This document shows positions 47,713 through 57,305 of a stretch of DNA of 64,000 nucleotides, one piece after another. Each line of letters starts with the position of its first letter. The first letter of the stretch is position 1. The translations under genes were made by a program, and so were the position numbers. The stretch is from Gluconacetobacter tumulisoli (GTDB lineage Bacteria > Pseudomonadota > Alphaproteobacteria > Acetobacterales > Acetobacteraceae), in contig NZ_JABEQM010000002.1 of NCBI RefSeq assembly GCF_014174155.1, positions 310,001 through 374,000 of the forward strand, written 5' to 3'. Below the pieces are notes generated by a model, which ran no database searches, was not told the origin of the DNA, and saw nothing but the letters and a program-made list of their open reading frames with translations.

Positions 47713-50310
47713 ATGAAAGGTATCGTCTCGCACATGGCTCTTTCCATGATGGGCTGCGGATCCCGCATCGGCGCGCTTCTCGCATCGGCCCTGGGTCTTT
47801 CTCCCTGCGTGGCCTATGCGTCGGCGCCCGAGACGGCGACGGCCGCCGCGTCGGCGTTTCATGTCCTGTCCACGGGGATCGAGTGGCAGCATGGTCCGGT
47901 CGTCATGCGCATCACGGTGCTGCGCGACGACGTGGTGCGGGTGCGCATCGGCCGGAACGGCGCCCTGCCCGAGGATGCGTCCTGGGCGGCGTTGCCCGCG
48001 GCCCGCCGGGCGTCGGTGGCGGTCACCGGCTTTTCGACCGCCGACGCGGCAGGCTTCTCCACCGGGGCGATGAAGGTCTCGGTCGCGCGCAGGGATGGCG
48101 GGGTGACGGTAACCGACCGCACCGGCCGGGTGCTGCTCTCCGACCTGGACGGCGCGGTGCTGCCGGACCGGCGCGGCGCCGGATTCACCATCACCAAGGC
48201 CATCCCCGACGACGCGCATTACTTCGGACTCGGCGACAAGTTCGGCCCGCTGGACCGGCTGGGGCGCAGCTTCGTCATGTGGAACACCGACAGCTATGGC
48301 TACCAGGAAGGGCAGGACCCGCTCTACAAGGACATTCCGTTCTTCATCGGCTATACCAAGGGCGGCTATTACGGGGTGTTCCTGGACAATAGCTGGCGCA
48401 CCAGCTTCGATTTCGGCAAGGCGCGGCGCGGGGAACTGACGATCGGCGCCGACGGCGGCCCGGTCGATTACTACGTCCTGGCCGGCCCCGACCCCGGGGA
48501 CGTGGAACGCGCCTATGCCTGGCTGACCGGCACGCCCGCCATGCAGCCGCTCTGGGCCCTGGGCTTCCAGCAGTCGCGCTGGGGCTATCCGACCGAAAGG
48601 GATGTCCGATCGGTCGTCGCGCGCTATCGGCACGATCGCATTCCCCTGGACGCGATCTGGCTCGATATCGACTACCAGCAGCATTTTCGCCCTTTCACGG
48701 TCGATCCCGGGACCTTCCCGACCTTCGGCAGGATGGTGGCGGATTTCACCGCCCAGCGCGTGCATACGGTGGCGATCACCGACCTGCACATCGCCGACCT
48801 GCCGAACGCGGGCTATGCCCCCTATGACAGCGGCATGGCGCAGGACCGGTTCGTGAAGACGGGCGCCGGCCAGCCTTACGTCGCCCCGGTCTGGCCGGGC
48901 CCGACCCTGTTCCCCGACTTCACCCAGGCCGCCACCCGCGCCTGGTGGGGTACGCTCTACCGGCAGTTCTACCTTGAGGACGGCATTGCCGGCTTCTGGA
49001 ACGACATGGACGAGCCGGCGATCTTCGAGACGCCGACCAAGACCATGCCGCTGGACAACCGGCACCGGATCGACGAACCGGGCTTCGCGTCGCGCGTCGC
49101 CTTCCATCGCGAGATCCACAATCTCTACGGCATGCAGAACCACCGCGCGACGTACGAGGGCCTGCTGGCGCTGAAGCCGGACGAGCGGCCCTTCGTGATG
49201 ACGCGCGCCACCTATGCCGGCGGCCAGCGCTATGGCGTGACCTGGACCGGCGACAACAGTTCGACCTGGAACCATCTGCGCCTGACCATCCCGATGCTGG
49301 AGAGCCTGGGCCTGGGCGGGTTCACCTTCTCGGGCGCCGATATCGGCGGCTTCGCGGGCTCGGCCTCGGCCGACCTGCTGACCAGATGGATCGAGGTGGC
49401 GACGTTCACCCCGATCGCCCGCGACCATAGCGACGAGCAGAGCCTGCCGCAGGAACCCTGGATCGGCGGCAGGCGGCACGAGGACATCCGCCGCCGCTTC
49501 ATCGAGGCGCGCTACCGGCTGCTGCCGTATCTGTACACCGTGGCGGAAGAGGCGGCGCGCACCGGCCTGCCGATGATGCGCCCGCTGTTCCTGGAATTTC
49601 CCGAGGGCCTGCTGGACGGCACGCCGCTCGACCTCGCCACCGGCAGCCAGTTCATGCTGGGACGCGCGCTGATGGTCGCGGCGCCGCCCACCCCGGAATC
49701 GCCGGGCCCCTATTCCGTCATCCTGCCGGCGGGCGGGTGGTACGAGTACTGGACCGGCCGGCCGGTCGGCGGCCTCAGGCCGCTCAGCCTGTGGGGGGCC
49801 GGCGGGTTGTTCATCACCCTGAAGGATACCGGCCCCGCCGCGCCGCACATGGTCAGCATCACGCCGCGCCTCGACCAGTTGCCCGTCTATGTCCGGGCGG
49901 GTTCGATCATTCCGCGCCAGCCGCTGGTGCAGAGCACGGGCGAAACGCCGCGGGGACCGTTGGAGATCGACGTCTATCCGGGTGCGAACTGCCAGGGCAG
50001 CGTCTATGCGGACGACGGCCACAGCTTCGCCTTCCGCCAGGGCGTCTACAGCCGTGTCGCCCTGTCATGCACCGTGGAGGCCGACCATGGCGTGGCGGTG
50101 ACAATCGGCAGGCCGGAAGGCAGTTTTCAGCCCTGGTGGCGCAGCTATCGCGTCGTCGTCCACGGGTTCGACCATGCGCCGCACGGCATCGGCGGCAATG
50201 GCGGCAATGGCACCCGCCCGATCCCCGTCGCTTATGATGGCGCGGCCGGAAGCGCGCAATTCACCGTTTCCGCCGACGGAGCGGCCAACACATACCGCCT
50301 CCGTCCCTGA
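47713..50310 (+). CDS. exported GH31 alpha-glucosidase
   Basis: 865 residues starting MKGIVSHMALSMMGCGSRIG with a signal peptide cleaved near VAYASA. The GH31 core is visible: LDAIWLDIDYQQHFRPFTVD, GFWNDMDEPAIFE with nucleophile Asp431, and GVTWTGDNSSTWN with acid Asp514. N-terminal beta sandwich (about 50-250) and C-terminal beta domains complete the fold, so it is full length. It releases glucose from alpha-glucosides. It follows the GH13 gene on the same strand; both are exported by different routes (Tat and probably Sec). Confidence 0.9.
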   Translation: MKGIVSHMALSMMGCGSRIGALLASALGLSPCVAYASAPETATAAASAFHVLSTGIEWQHGPVVMRITVLRDDVVRVRIGRNGALPEDASWAALPAARRASVAVTGFSTADAAGFSTGAMKVSVARRDGGVTVTDRTGRVLLSDLDGAVLPDRRGAGFTITKAIPDDAHYFGLGDKFGPLDRLGRSFVMWNTDSYGYQEGQDPLYKDIPFFIGYTKGGYYGVFLDNSWRTSFDFGKARRGELTIGADGGPVDYYVLAGPDPGDVERAYAWLTGTPAMQPLWALGFQQSRWGYPTERDVRSVVARYRHDRIPLDAIWLDIDYQQHFRPFTVDPGTFPTFGRMVADFTAQRVHTVAITDLHIADLPNAGYAPYDSGMAQDRFVKTGAGQPYVAPVWPGPTLFPDFTQAATRAWWGTLYRQFYLEDGIAGFWNDMDEPAIFETPTKTMPLDNRHRIDEPGFASRVAFHREIHNLYGMQNHRATYEGLLALKPDERPFVMTRATYAGGQRYGVTWTGDNSSTWNHLRLTIPMLESLGLGGFTFSGADIGGFAGSASADLLTRWIEVATFTPIARDHSDEQSLPQEPWIGGRRHEDIRRRFIEARYRLLPYLYTVAEEAARTGLPMMRPLFLEFPEGLLDGTPLDLATGSQFMLGRALMVAAPPTPESPGPYSVILPAGGWYEYWTGRPVGGLRPLSLWGAGGLFITLKDTGPAAPHMVSITPRLDQLPVYVRAGSIIPRQPLVQSTGETPRGPLEIDVYPGANCQGSVYADDGHSFAFRQGVYSRVALSCTVEADHGVAVTIGRPEGSFQPWWRSYRVVVHGFDHAPHGIGGNGGNGTRPIPVAYDGAAGSAQFTVSADGAANTYRLRP

Positions 50311-50334
50311 AGGGCCTTATGCTGCCGGGCGGCG

Positions 50335-50412
50335 CTTGACGGCCGGCCGCCGCGAAGCACGGAAAACGCGCGTCGGATCGCCGCCGGCGCGCATGTCCAC
50401 GCAGGCGCTCAC
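50335..50412. repeat. half-copy of the 150-bp repeat
   Basis: CACGGAAAACGCGCGTCGGATCGCCGCCGGCGCGCATGTCC GCGCAGGC-type sequence; on the minus strand it reads GGACATGCGCGCCGGCGGCG then ATCCGACGCGCGTTTTCCG, the same as one half of copies 1 and 2. It is inserted between the GH31 gene and a LysR remnant. Confidence 0.7.
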
Positions 50413-50429
50413 GTCCCGGCAGGCGTCCC

Positions 50430-50661
50430 CGAACCGCGCAAGCAGATTGCGGCGGTCCGTCATGAAATGCTCTGCGGCGGGGGTCAGCGCCACGTTGCGC
50501 GTTTCGGTCAGACAGCTTCACATCCAGCGTGCGCTCGATCGTGGCGATCCGCCGGCTGAACGGCGGCTGGCTCGTGTTCATCCGCTCGGCCGTTCGGCCG
50601 CCCGGCCGAAATGAAGCGTCCCGGCGAGGGTCATGACATGGTGCATGTGCCGCGTGTCCAT
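50430..50661 (-). pseudogene. N-terminal remnant of a LysR regulator
   Basis: Starts at the ATG 50661: MDTRHMHHVMTLAGTLHFGR, then after a frame change ERMNTSQPPFSRRIATIERT and LDVKL, then another change leads into sequence like NVALTPAAEHFMT. This is the winged-helix start of LysR proteins with two frameshifts and no effector domain. The half-repeat at 50335-50412 lies where the rest would have begun. Confidence 0.75.
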
Positions 50662-50760
50662 CCGATACCCTGCAAGTATTGATCATGCACCGTCCGGGCA
50701 TTGGATTATATCGATAGCCTGCGGTAGCGTCCCGCGTTTGCCGACCTCCCGAGACATTCG

Positions 50761-51702
50761 ATGTTGAACAATCTTCTGATCGTCCTGCCGATCTTCGCCC
50801 TTATCCTGACGGGATGGATCGCACGCAAGTCGGGCGCGCTGGGGCCCAATGCCACGCGGGAGGTCAACCGGCTGGTGGTCTATCTGGCACTGCCGGCGGT
50901 GCTGTTCGACATCGTGGCGAACGCAAGAACGACCGATATCTGGGAACCCGGGTTCATCCTGGCGTTCACGACCGGCTGCTTCGTCGTATTCGGCGGGACG
51001 CTGTGGTGGCGGGTGTCGACGGGGCACCATCTGGCCGACGCGGCCATCGACGGGCTGAACGCGAGCTATGCCAACACGGGGTTCGTCGGTTTTCCCCTTG
51101 TCCTGTCGCTGGTCGGCGAGACCGGCATGGCGCCGACGCTGATCGCAACGATCGTGACGGTCTGCGTGCTTTTCGTCGTCGCGATCGTCCTGATCGAGGC
51201 CGGATTGCAAACCGAGGCGCGGCGTCGCGACATCGTGGCGAAAATCGTCTTCTCCCTTGTCAGGAACCCGTTGCTGATTGCGCCGGTACTCGGCGGCCTG
51301 GTCATGATATCCGGCGGTCACCTGCCGGGCCCGGTTCATGTCTTCCTGAAGCTTCTGGGGGGTGCCGCCTCGCCGTGCGCCCTGATTGCGCTCGGGCTGT
51401 TCCTGGCCGGGACCTCCGCCAGCGCCGCGTCGCCGCGCGCGTCGACGGCCGGCATTCTGGTCGGCCTGAAGCTGGTCGCCCAGCCTCTGGTGACGTGGAT
51501 CGTCGCCGCGCCGGTGCTGAATCTGCCCTCGGCGATGACGCATGTTGCCGTTCTTCTCGCGGCGCTTCCGACGGGAACGGGATCGTTCATGCTGGCGGAA
51601 TTCTACGACCGGGAGGCGGCCCTGACCGGACGTGTCGTCCTGGCATCCACCGTGCTGTCGATTGCGACGATCTCGCTCTATCTCGCATTCGCGCACGCGT
51701 AG
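50761..51702 (+). CDS. AEC-family transporter (auxin efflux carrier type)
   Basis: 313 residues starting MLNNLLIVLPIFALILTGWI. About ten hydrophobic segments; typical parts are REVNRLVVYLALPAVLFDIV, DGLNASYANTGFVGFPLVLS and ASPCALIALGLFLAG. Members move dicarboxylates or similar anions. The gene is transcribed towards a LysR gene that ends close by and away from a LysR remnant that might have once controlled it. Confidence 0.85.
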   Translation: MLNNLLIVLPIFALILTGWIARKSGALGPNATREVNRLVVYLALPAVLFDIVANARTTDIWEPGFILAFTTGCFVVFGGTLWWRVSTGHHLADAAIDGLNASYANTGFVGFPLVLSLVGETGMAPTLIATIVTVCVLFVVAIVLIEAGLQTEARRRDIVAKIVFSLVRNPLLIAPVLGGLVMISGGHLPGPVHVFLKLLGGAASPCALIALGLFLAGTSASAASPRASTAGILVGLKLVAQPLVTWIVAAPVLNLPSAMTHVAVLLAALPTGTGSFMLAEFYDREAALTGRVVLASTVLSIATISLYLAFAHA

Positions 51703-51739
51703 GGGTGACGCGGTCATGGCGGTCGGACGCCTTCCATGC

Positions 51740-52666
51740 CTACGATCGCCCGGTGCGGCGCGCGTGCCGCGTCCCGGGGTGAAGTGCCGGGCCAATGACG
51801 TCCACCAGCCAGTCCACGAAGACGCGCACACGCGGCGAGAGCTGCCTGTTGCTCGGATAAAGCACCGAGAGCGGCGTCGGCATCGGTGGAAAACCGGGCA
51901 GGATTTCGACCAGCGTGCCGTTCGCAAGGTCGTCCGCGAAGCCGTGACGCGGCGCCTGCGCGAGGCCGAAGCCGAGCCTGGCCGCGGCTGCACCCGTATC
52001 GGCGCCCCCGACCAGCAGGCGCGCCGGCAGGAGCATCTCGATCACCTCGTCTCCGCGCGTGAATTCCAGCGGGAGCGGCTGGCCGGTGCGCGACGACACG
52101 AAGCCGATCATCTGATGGCCCCCGAGTTCGTCGGGAGAGGCGGGCGTTCCGTGCCTGGCCAGGTACTCCGGGCTGGCGACGGTCACTTCCTCCATCACGC
52201 CGAGGTGGCGGGCGATCATGTCGCTCTCGGGGAGCGTTCCGGCCCGTACGACGCAATCCACGCCTTCGCGCACCAGATCGACGAACCGTTCGCCCTCGCC
52301 GAGGTGAACGGTCAGCGCAGGATGCCGGGCAAGGAAGTCCGGCAGTGCCGGCAGCACGATCATGCGCGCCAGGCGCCCGACGACATCGGCGCGCAACAGG
52401 CCTGCCACGGCGCCGCTCGCGCCACGGTCCGCGTCCTCGATATCGGCGAGGATCGCGACACACCGGCGATAATAGGCCGTCCCCTCGACGGTCGGGCGGA
52501 CGTGGCGGGTCGAGCGGTGAAGCAGCCGCGTGCCGAGCCTGTGCTCCAGCGCCTTGATCGCGGCGGTTGCGACGGGGCGGGAGACGCCGCAGTCGGCTGC
52601 CGCGGCGCTGAAGCTGCCGCGATCGACAATGCGAACGAAGAGATCGAGTGTCGCGAGCCTGTCCAT
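51740..52666 (-). CDS. LysR-family regulator
   Basis: 308 residues starting MDRLATLDLFVRIVDRGSFS. The winged helix SAAAADCGVSRPVATAAIKA and LEHRLGTRLLHRSTRHVRPT is intact; the effector domain follows (VREGVDCVVRAGTLPESDMI). It is divergent from the SDR gene at 52767, with 100 bp between, the usual arrangement for a LysR regulator and its target. Confidence 0.85.
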   Translation of the reverse strand: MDRLATLDLFVRIVDRGSFSAAAADCGVSRPVATAAIKALEHRLGTRLLHRSTRHVRPTVEGTAYYRRCVAILADIEDADRGASGAVAGLLRADVVGRLARMIVLPALPDFLARHPALTVHLGEGERFVDLVREGVDCVVRAGTLPESDMIARHLGVMEEVTVASPEYLARHGTPASPDELGGHQMIGFVSSRTGQPLPLEFTRGDEVIEMLLPARLLVGGADTGAAAARLGFGLAQAPRHGFADDLANGTLVEILPGFPPMPTPLSVLYPSNRQLSPRVRVFVDWLVDVIGPALHPGTRHARRTGRS

Positions 52667-52766
52667 GGGATTATTCCATCGCGCAAAACAATGCTGACGG
52701 AAAGAGCGGTCTTATCGAACGGGCGGGGTTGTGGCCAGGATCGGCCCCTCACCAGAGGAGATCCCC

Positions 52767-53528
52767 ATGCCTGTCGCGAACACCATCGCCATCGTCACCG
52801 GCGGAAGCCGTGGACTGGGCCGCGCAACCGTCGAGGCGCTGGCGCGCCGTGGCGTTTCATCGATCCTCACGTACCATACCAACAGATCCGCGGCCGACGA
52901 GGTGGTCGACAATGTCGGACGGAGCGGAGCCCGCGCGGTGGCGCTGCCACTCGACACCGGGGACACGCACGCCTTTCCCGCCTTCGCCGATGAGGTCCGG
53001 CGCGTGCTGGGCGACTGGGGCGCCGAGCGTTTCGATTACCTGGTCAACATGGCCGGCACGTCACATGCCGGGCTGTTCGGCGAGGTGACGGAGGAGGATT
53101 TCGACGCCGCCTATCGCATGCATGCCAAAGGTCCGTTCTTCCTGACGCAGACGCTGCTGCCGCTGATCGCGGATGGGGGCCGGATCGTGAACATCTCCTC
53201 CGGGCTGACGCGCTTCGCCTATCCCGGCCGGATTGCCTATGCGGCCATGAAAGGGGCGGTGGAGGTCATGACGCATTACATGGCCAAGGAACTCGGTCCG
53301 CGCCGCATCGCCGTCAACACGGTGGCGCCGGGCGCTATCCAGACCGATTTCTCGGGAGGCCTGGTGCGGGACAATCCGGACGTCGCCCGCCATATCGCGG
53401 AGGTCACCGCGCTGGGGCGTCCCGGGCTTCCGGACGATATCGGCCCGATGATCGCCGCGCTGCTGTCCGAGGATAATCGCTGGGTGAACGCGCAGCGGAT
53501 CGAAGTTTCCGGCGGGCAGGCCATCTGA
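52767..53528 (+). CDS. short-chain dehydrogenase
   Basis: 253 residues from the ATG at 52767 with AGAGGAGA upstream. TGGSRGLGRA at 11-20, Ser144/145, and the Tyr158-x3-Lys162 pair in IAYAAMKGA define a classical SDR; the NNAG motif reads NMAGT. It ends IEVSGGQAI. Substrate unknown. It is divergent from one LysR gene and convergent with a second (53567). Confidence 0.85.
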   Translation: MPVANTIAIVTGGSRGLGRATVEALARRGVSSILTYHTNRSAADEVVDNVGRSGARAVALPLDTGDTHAFPAFADEVRRVLGDWGAERFDYLVNMAGTSHAGLFGEVTEEDFDAAYRMHAKGPFFLTQTLLPLIADGGRIVNISSGLTRFAYPGRIAYAAMKGAVEVMTHYMAKELGPRRIAVNTVAPGAIQTDFSGGLVRDNPDVARHIAEVTALGRPGLPDDIGPMIAALLSEDNRWVNAQRIEVSGGQAI

Positions 53529-53566
53529 AGGCTGGCCGCCCCTGGACGTCTTTGGCACGCTGGCCG

Positions 53567-54463
53567 TCATCGTCCAGTCGTCCCTTCCGCGGCCAGCCAC
53601 GCAACGAACCGGGCGGAGGGCGTGTCGCCGTCGATGCCGGTGGGGATCAGGGCCACGTAGCCGGTGCGGGCCACCCGGATCTGCGGGAGGGGTGTCACGA
53701 GGCGACCTGTCGCGATGTCGATATCGAGCATCGGGAGTGGACCGATACCCACGCCGAGCCCGTCCAGCACGGCCTGCCGGGTCATGAAGAAATGGTCGAA
53801 CACGGTGCGGGAACGGCCGACCAGATGCGGCAGGCCTGCTGCCTGCAGCCAGTCGGTCCAGTCCCCCGGCCGCGTCTCGCTGGCCAGGAACGCATGGCCC
53901 TCAAGATCGGCGGGATGCAGGATCGGCCGCCGTGCGAACAGCGTCGGGCTCATGATCAGCGTATCGACGTCGTCCAGCACGGGCGTGGCGCGATGATGCG
54001 GCCATGCGCCGGCCCCCGCCACGCCGCGTCGGATGGCGACGTCGAAGCCGCCGCGAAGTTCCTCGTGCACCGTCGAGACGGTCGTCACGACCACCTCCAC
54101 CGACGGATATGCGCTGTAAAAAAGCGCCAGCCTCGGGATCAGCCAGCGCATGGCAAAGCTGACCGGCGCATTGACGCGCAGGATCCGTCGCGCACCGGGC
54201 CGTCCGCACGCCTCGGCGGCCGCCGCTATCCGTTCGAAGGCACCGCCGACCTCGGCCGCGAAAATGCGCGCCATCGGCGTTGCGACCATGCGCCGTCCGG
54301 ATCGGCTGAACAGCCGCTGGCCCAGCCAGTTCTCCAGCAAGGCGATCTGACGGCTGACCGCGCCATGCGTCAGGCCGAGTTCCGATGCGGCCCGGGCATA
54401 AGTGCCCGTCCGGGCCGCGACCTCGAAGACACGCAAGGCATTGAGAGGAGGCAGGCGACGCAT
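53567..54463 (-). CDS. LysR-family regulator (GcvA-like)
   Basis: 298 residues starting MRRLPPLNALRVFEVAARTG, the GcvA-type opening 'LppLnaLraFeaaaR'. YARAASELGLTHGAVSRQIA is the recognition part; RRGVAGAGAWPHHRATPVLD and GLGVGIGPLPMLDIDIATGR belong to the effector domain. It is divergent from the MFS gene at 54563 and probably regulates it. Confidence 0.85.
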   Translation of the reverse strand: MRRLPPLNALRVFEVAARTGTYARAASELGLTHGAVSRQIALLENWLGQRLFSRSGRRMVATPMARIFAAEVGGAFERIAAAAEACGRPGARRILRVNAPVSFAMRWLIPRLALFYSAYPSVEVVVTTVSTVHEELRGGFDVAIRRGVAGAGAWPHHRATPVLDDVDTLIMSPTLFARRPILHPADLEGHAFLASETRPGDWTDWLQAAGLPHLVGRSRTVFDHFFMTRQAVLDGLGVGIGPLPMLDIDIATGRLVTPLPQIRVARTGYVALIPTGIDGDTPSARFVAWLAAEGTTGR

Positions 54464-54562
54464 GGAATCCGTGAGAAAAACTGACGGTTATGGTGATTTT
54501 ATTCCCACTATTTTCTGAAAAGTCACGTGTTTAAGGTTGTCCGCGGGAGGAGCGGGCGCACC

Positions 54563-55753
54563 ATGCGGACAAGCGTCGTCATGAAATCCGGGCGCCAGGC
54601 CGCGCGCCCCCGGGAACAGCGCCGGGGGCTGCTGGCGGCGTGCCTCGCCCACGCGCTGCACGATGGCTATACGGACGGGCTCTATGCCTTCCTGCCGGTC
54701 TGGCAATCGCAGTTCGGCCTTTCCTATGCCGGGCTTGCGATCGTGCGTGCGCTTTATTTCGGCACGATGGGCGGGCTGCAGATGCCTGCGGACCACCTGC
54801 TGAACGGCAGGTCACCCCGCGTCGCGCTGGTCCTGTCCACGCTGATCGCCGCAAGCGGTTTCGCGGTCATGGCGGTTCCGATGGGGTTTGCCGGTTTGTG
54901 CTGCGGCCTCGTGCTCGCAGGCGTCGGGTCGAGCATCCAGCATCCCCGGGCGTCGTTGCTGGTCACCGAAAGCTATGGCACGGCGGCACGGCGTCCGCTG
55001 GGGCTCTATAATTTCTCGGGCGATCTGGGCAAGGCGATCCTGCCGGCCTTCATCGCCCTTCTGCTGCCGGTCTTCGCCTGGCGGCCGGTTGCGGGTCTGC
55101 TGGCGCTGCTGGGTCTGGTGCTGGCCCTTGTGCTGACAGGGCTCATGACCCGGGAGGCGGCAGCCGGTCCCCTGGCGCCGCGACAGCAGCAGTCCCGGAG
55201 CGGCGGGTCGGGCTTCGCCTGGCTGCTGGCAATCGGCGCTTTCGATACCGCGACGCGGATGGGCTATCTGCTGTTCCTTCCGTTTCTTGTCCATGGTCGC
55301 GGTGGCTCGTCGGCGACGGTCGGGATCGCCCTGGCGCTGCTTTTTGCCGGAGGCGCGCTGGGAAAGGCGACATGCGGGTGGCTGGCCGATCGCCTCGGTG
55401 TCGTCGGGAGCGTCGTGGCGACGGAGACGCTGACGTCGTTCCTGATCGTCGTCACGCTGTTCACCCCCCTGAGGGGAACGCTGCTGCTTCTTCCCCTGCT
55501 GGGGATCGTCCTGAACGGCACGTCATCCGTCCTCTATGGAACGGTGCCCGAACTCGCGCCGGGCGGGGATACCGGTCGGGCCTTCGCGGTGTTCTACACC
55601 GGGGTGATCGGTGCGGGCGGGCTGGCGCCCATCGCCTATGGCGCCATTGCCGATCATACCAGCCGGACCACGGGCCATCTGGCGGCGGCCGCGACGGCGC
55701 TGCTGATCGTGCCCATGGTGCTTCGGCTGGGGTCCTCGCTGAAAAAAGCGTGA
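54563..55753 (+). CDS. MFS transporter (Fsr-like)
   Basis: 396 residues from the ATG at 54563 with GGGAGGAG upstream. Twelve hydrophobic segments; ACLAHALHDGYTDGLYAFLP and VGSSIQHPRASLLVTESYGT match the fosmidomycin-resistance (Fsr) type of MFS exporters. The loop LADRLGVVGS also fits MFS. Likely a drug or metabolite exporter, with the divergent LysR gene as its regulator. Confidence 0.8.
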   Translation: MRTSVVMKSGRQAARPREQRRGLLAACLAHALHDGYTDGLYAFLPVWQSQFGLSYAGLAIVRALYFGTMGGLQMPADHLLNGRSPRVALVLSTLIAASGFAVMAVPMGFAGLCCGLVLAGVGSSIQHPRASLLVTESYGTAARRPLGLYNFSGDLGKAILPAFIALLLPVFAWRPVAGLLALLGLVLALVLTGLMTREAAAGPLAPRQQQSRSGGSGFAWLLAIGAFDTATRMGYLLFLPFLVHGRGGSSATVGIALALLFAGGALGKATCGWLADRLGVVGSVVATETLTSFLIVVTLFTPLRGTLLLLPLLGIVLNGTSSVLYGTVPELAPGGDTGRAFAVFYTGVIGAGGLAPIAYGAIADHTSRTTGHLAAAATALLIVPMVLRLGSSLKKA

Positions 55754-55819
55754 TCCGGCGGGAAACTGACAGCACCGGGCGATTGCGGCGCGCAGCATTG
55801 CAGTCGGGAGACAGTCATC

Positions 55820-56251
55820 ATGACAGGCGATACGAACAACAGGACAGGCGGCTGCCACTGTGGCGCGGTGCGTTTCGCGGTGACGCTCAGCGACGGCTTC
55901 ACATCAATCCGGCGTTGCACCTGCTCGTACTGCCGGATGCGTGGCGCGGTCGTCGCCATGGCGGCAGCGGGCGGGATCAGGATCCTGCAGGGTGAGGACA
56001 TGCTGACGCGTTACCGCTTCAACACGGGAACGGCACAGCATTTCTTCTGTTCCCGGTGCGGCATCCACACACACCACCAGCGGCGTTCCGACCCGAGCCT
56101 GCATGCCGTGAACGTGGCCTGCCTGGACGGGATCGGCCCGTTCGATTTTCCCGATGTTCCGGTGATGGACGGGATCAATCATCCGAACGACACCGGCCAC
56201 CCGGCGCGGCAGGCCGGTGTCCTGCGCTTTGAGCGCGCGGCAGGATGCTGA
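55820..56251 (+). CDS. GFA-family protein (zinc, glutathione-dependent type)
   Basis: 143 residues starting MTGDTNNRTGGCHCGAVRFA. The zinc-binding cysteines of the family are all present: GGCHCGAV, RRCTCSYCRM and FCSRCGIHTH. Members include the glutathione-dependent formaldehyde-activating enzyme, but many act on unknown substrates. It follows the MFS gene by 66 bp and may share its transcript. Confidence 0.85.
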   Translation: MTGDTNNRTGGCHCGAVRFAVTLSDGFTSIRRCTCSYCRMRGAVVAMAAAGGIRILQGEDMLTRYRFNTGTAQHFFCSRCGIHTHHQRRSDPSLHAVNVACLDGIGPFDFPDVPVMDGINHPNDTGHPARQAGVLRFERAAGC

Positions 56252-56300
56252 ATCTTCTCGAGTCCAAAGGACGGCCACGCCTCTCGATGTTCGCTTGCTG

Positions 56301-57245
56301 CTATCTGGTGCTCATGGCCTTGGCGTATCGCATTGGCGACATTCCGACATGGCGGGCAAAGGCGGTACTGAAGGTGCTTCCCGAGCCATAGCCGACTTGC
56401 GCGGCGACATGCTCGATCGCCAGTTCGCGCGTGCGCAGCAGGCGCCTGGCAAGCGCCATGCGCCATGCCAGCAGATATTCCATCGGCGGATGGCCGACGA
56501 CGCGCGTGAAGCGCGCGAAGAACGCCGAGCGCGACATTCCGGCTTCGGCGGCGAGGCCGGCAACGGTCCAGCCGCGCGCCGGCCGCGCGTGCATGGCCCG
56601 CAGGGCAGCGACCAGACGATCGTCCGCCAGCCCCCGGGAGAGGCTCGGTATCGACATGACGTCGGCCCCGCACCGCAATGCCTCGATGAGCAGTACCTCG
56701 AGAAGGCGTTCCAGGACCACCTCCCGTCCCGGTCGGGAATGGCGCGTCTCATCGGCCACCAGCTGAAGCAGAAGCGCGAGTCGCGGCTCGCCGCTGGCGA
56801 CGATCATCGCCGGCAGCAGGGAGACGAGCAGCGCGGCATCGGGCGAGGCGAAGCTGCAGAGTCCGACCTGCATTCTGAGATTTACGGTTCCGTCCGGCGG
56901 TCCGACCCGAAAACGCCCCTCGCCGACCTCTGCCGGCATCATTGCGATACCATGCGGTGGCGCGTCGATGCTTTCGACGACGTGATCGCTGGTCGACGGG
57001 GACAGCACGAAATCTCCCTTTCGCACGATGATTGGGGGCCGGCCGGACGACACCACCCGGCATTCGCCCTCCAGGACCGCGAAAAAGACGGGCTTGCCCT
57101 CGATGTTGCGGCGGATGCGCCATCGTCCGGCATATTCGACGAGCTTGGAGTAACTGGCCGAGGGCTGGAGCAGGGTCACGATCTCGGCAAGCGGATCAAC
57201 GGTCATGACAGGACTATCGCCAATGAATTCGAGACGGGGAAGCAT
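56301..57245 (-). CDS. AraC-family regulator with cupin_6-type sensor
   Basis: 314 residues if the ATG at 57245 is used; ATG at 57206 (MTVDPLAEIV) is closer to the family start. The sensor domain has GRWRIRRNIEGKPVFFAVLE and IIVRKGDFVLSPSTSDHVV. The C-terminal part carries TVAGLAAEAGMSRSAFFARF and AIEHVAAQVGYGSGSTFSTA, the AraC double helix-turn-helix. It is divergent from the SDR gene at 57306, probably its target. Confidence 0.85.
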   Translation of the reverse strand: MLPRLEFIGDSPVMTVDPLAEIVTLLQPSASYSKLVEYAGRWRIRRNIEGKPVFFAVLEGECRVVSSGRPPIIVRKGDFVLSPSTSDHVVESIDAPPHGIAMMPAEVGEGRFRVGPPDGTVNLRMQVGLCSFASPDAALLVSLLPAMIVASGEPRLALLLQLVADETRHSRPGREVVLERLLEVLLIEALRCGADVMSIPSLSRGLADDRLVAALRAMHARPARGWTVAGLAAEAGMSRSAFFARFTRVVGHPPMEYLLAWRMALARRLLRTRELAIEHVAAQVGYGSGSTFSTAFARHVGMSPMRYAKAMSTR

Positions 57246-57305
57246 AGATGGTCTCTGGGTTCACGGCCATATCCAGATGACCACAAACACTCTCGGAGCA
57301 TGACC

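Noticed and set aside
46930-50022. 1030-aa minus-strand frame opposite the GH13/GH31 genes
   Set aside because: Antisense shadow; low-complexity Arg/Gly/Ala sequence and no ribosome binding site, while the plus strand encodes complete enzymes.
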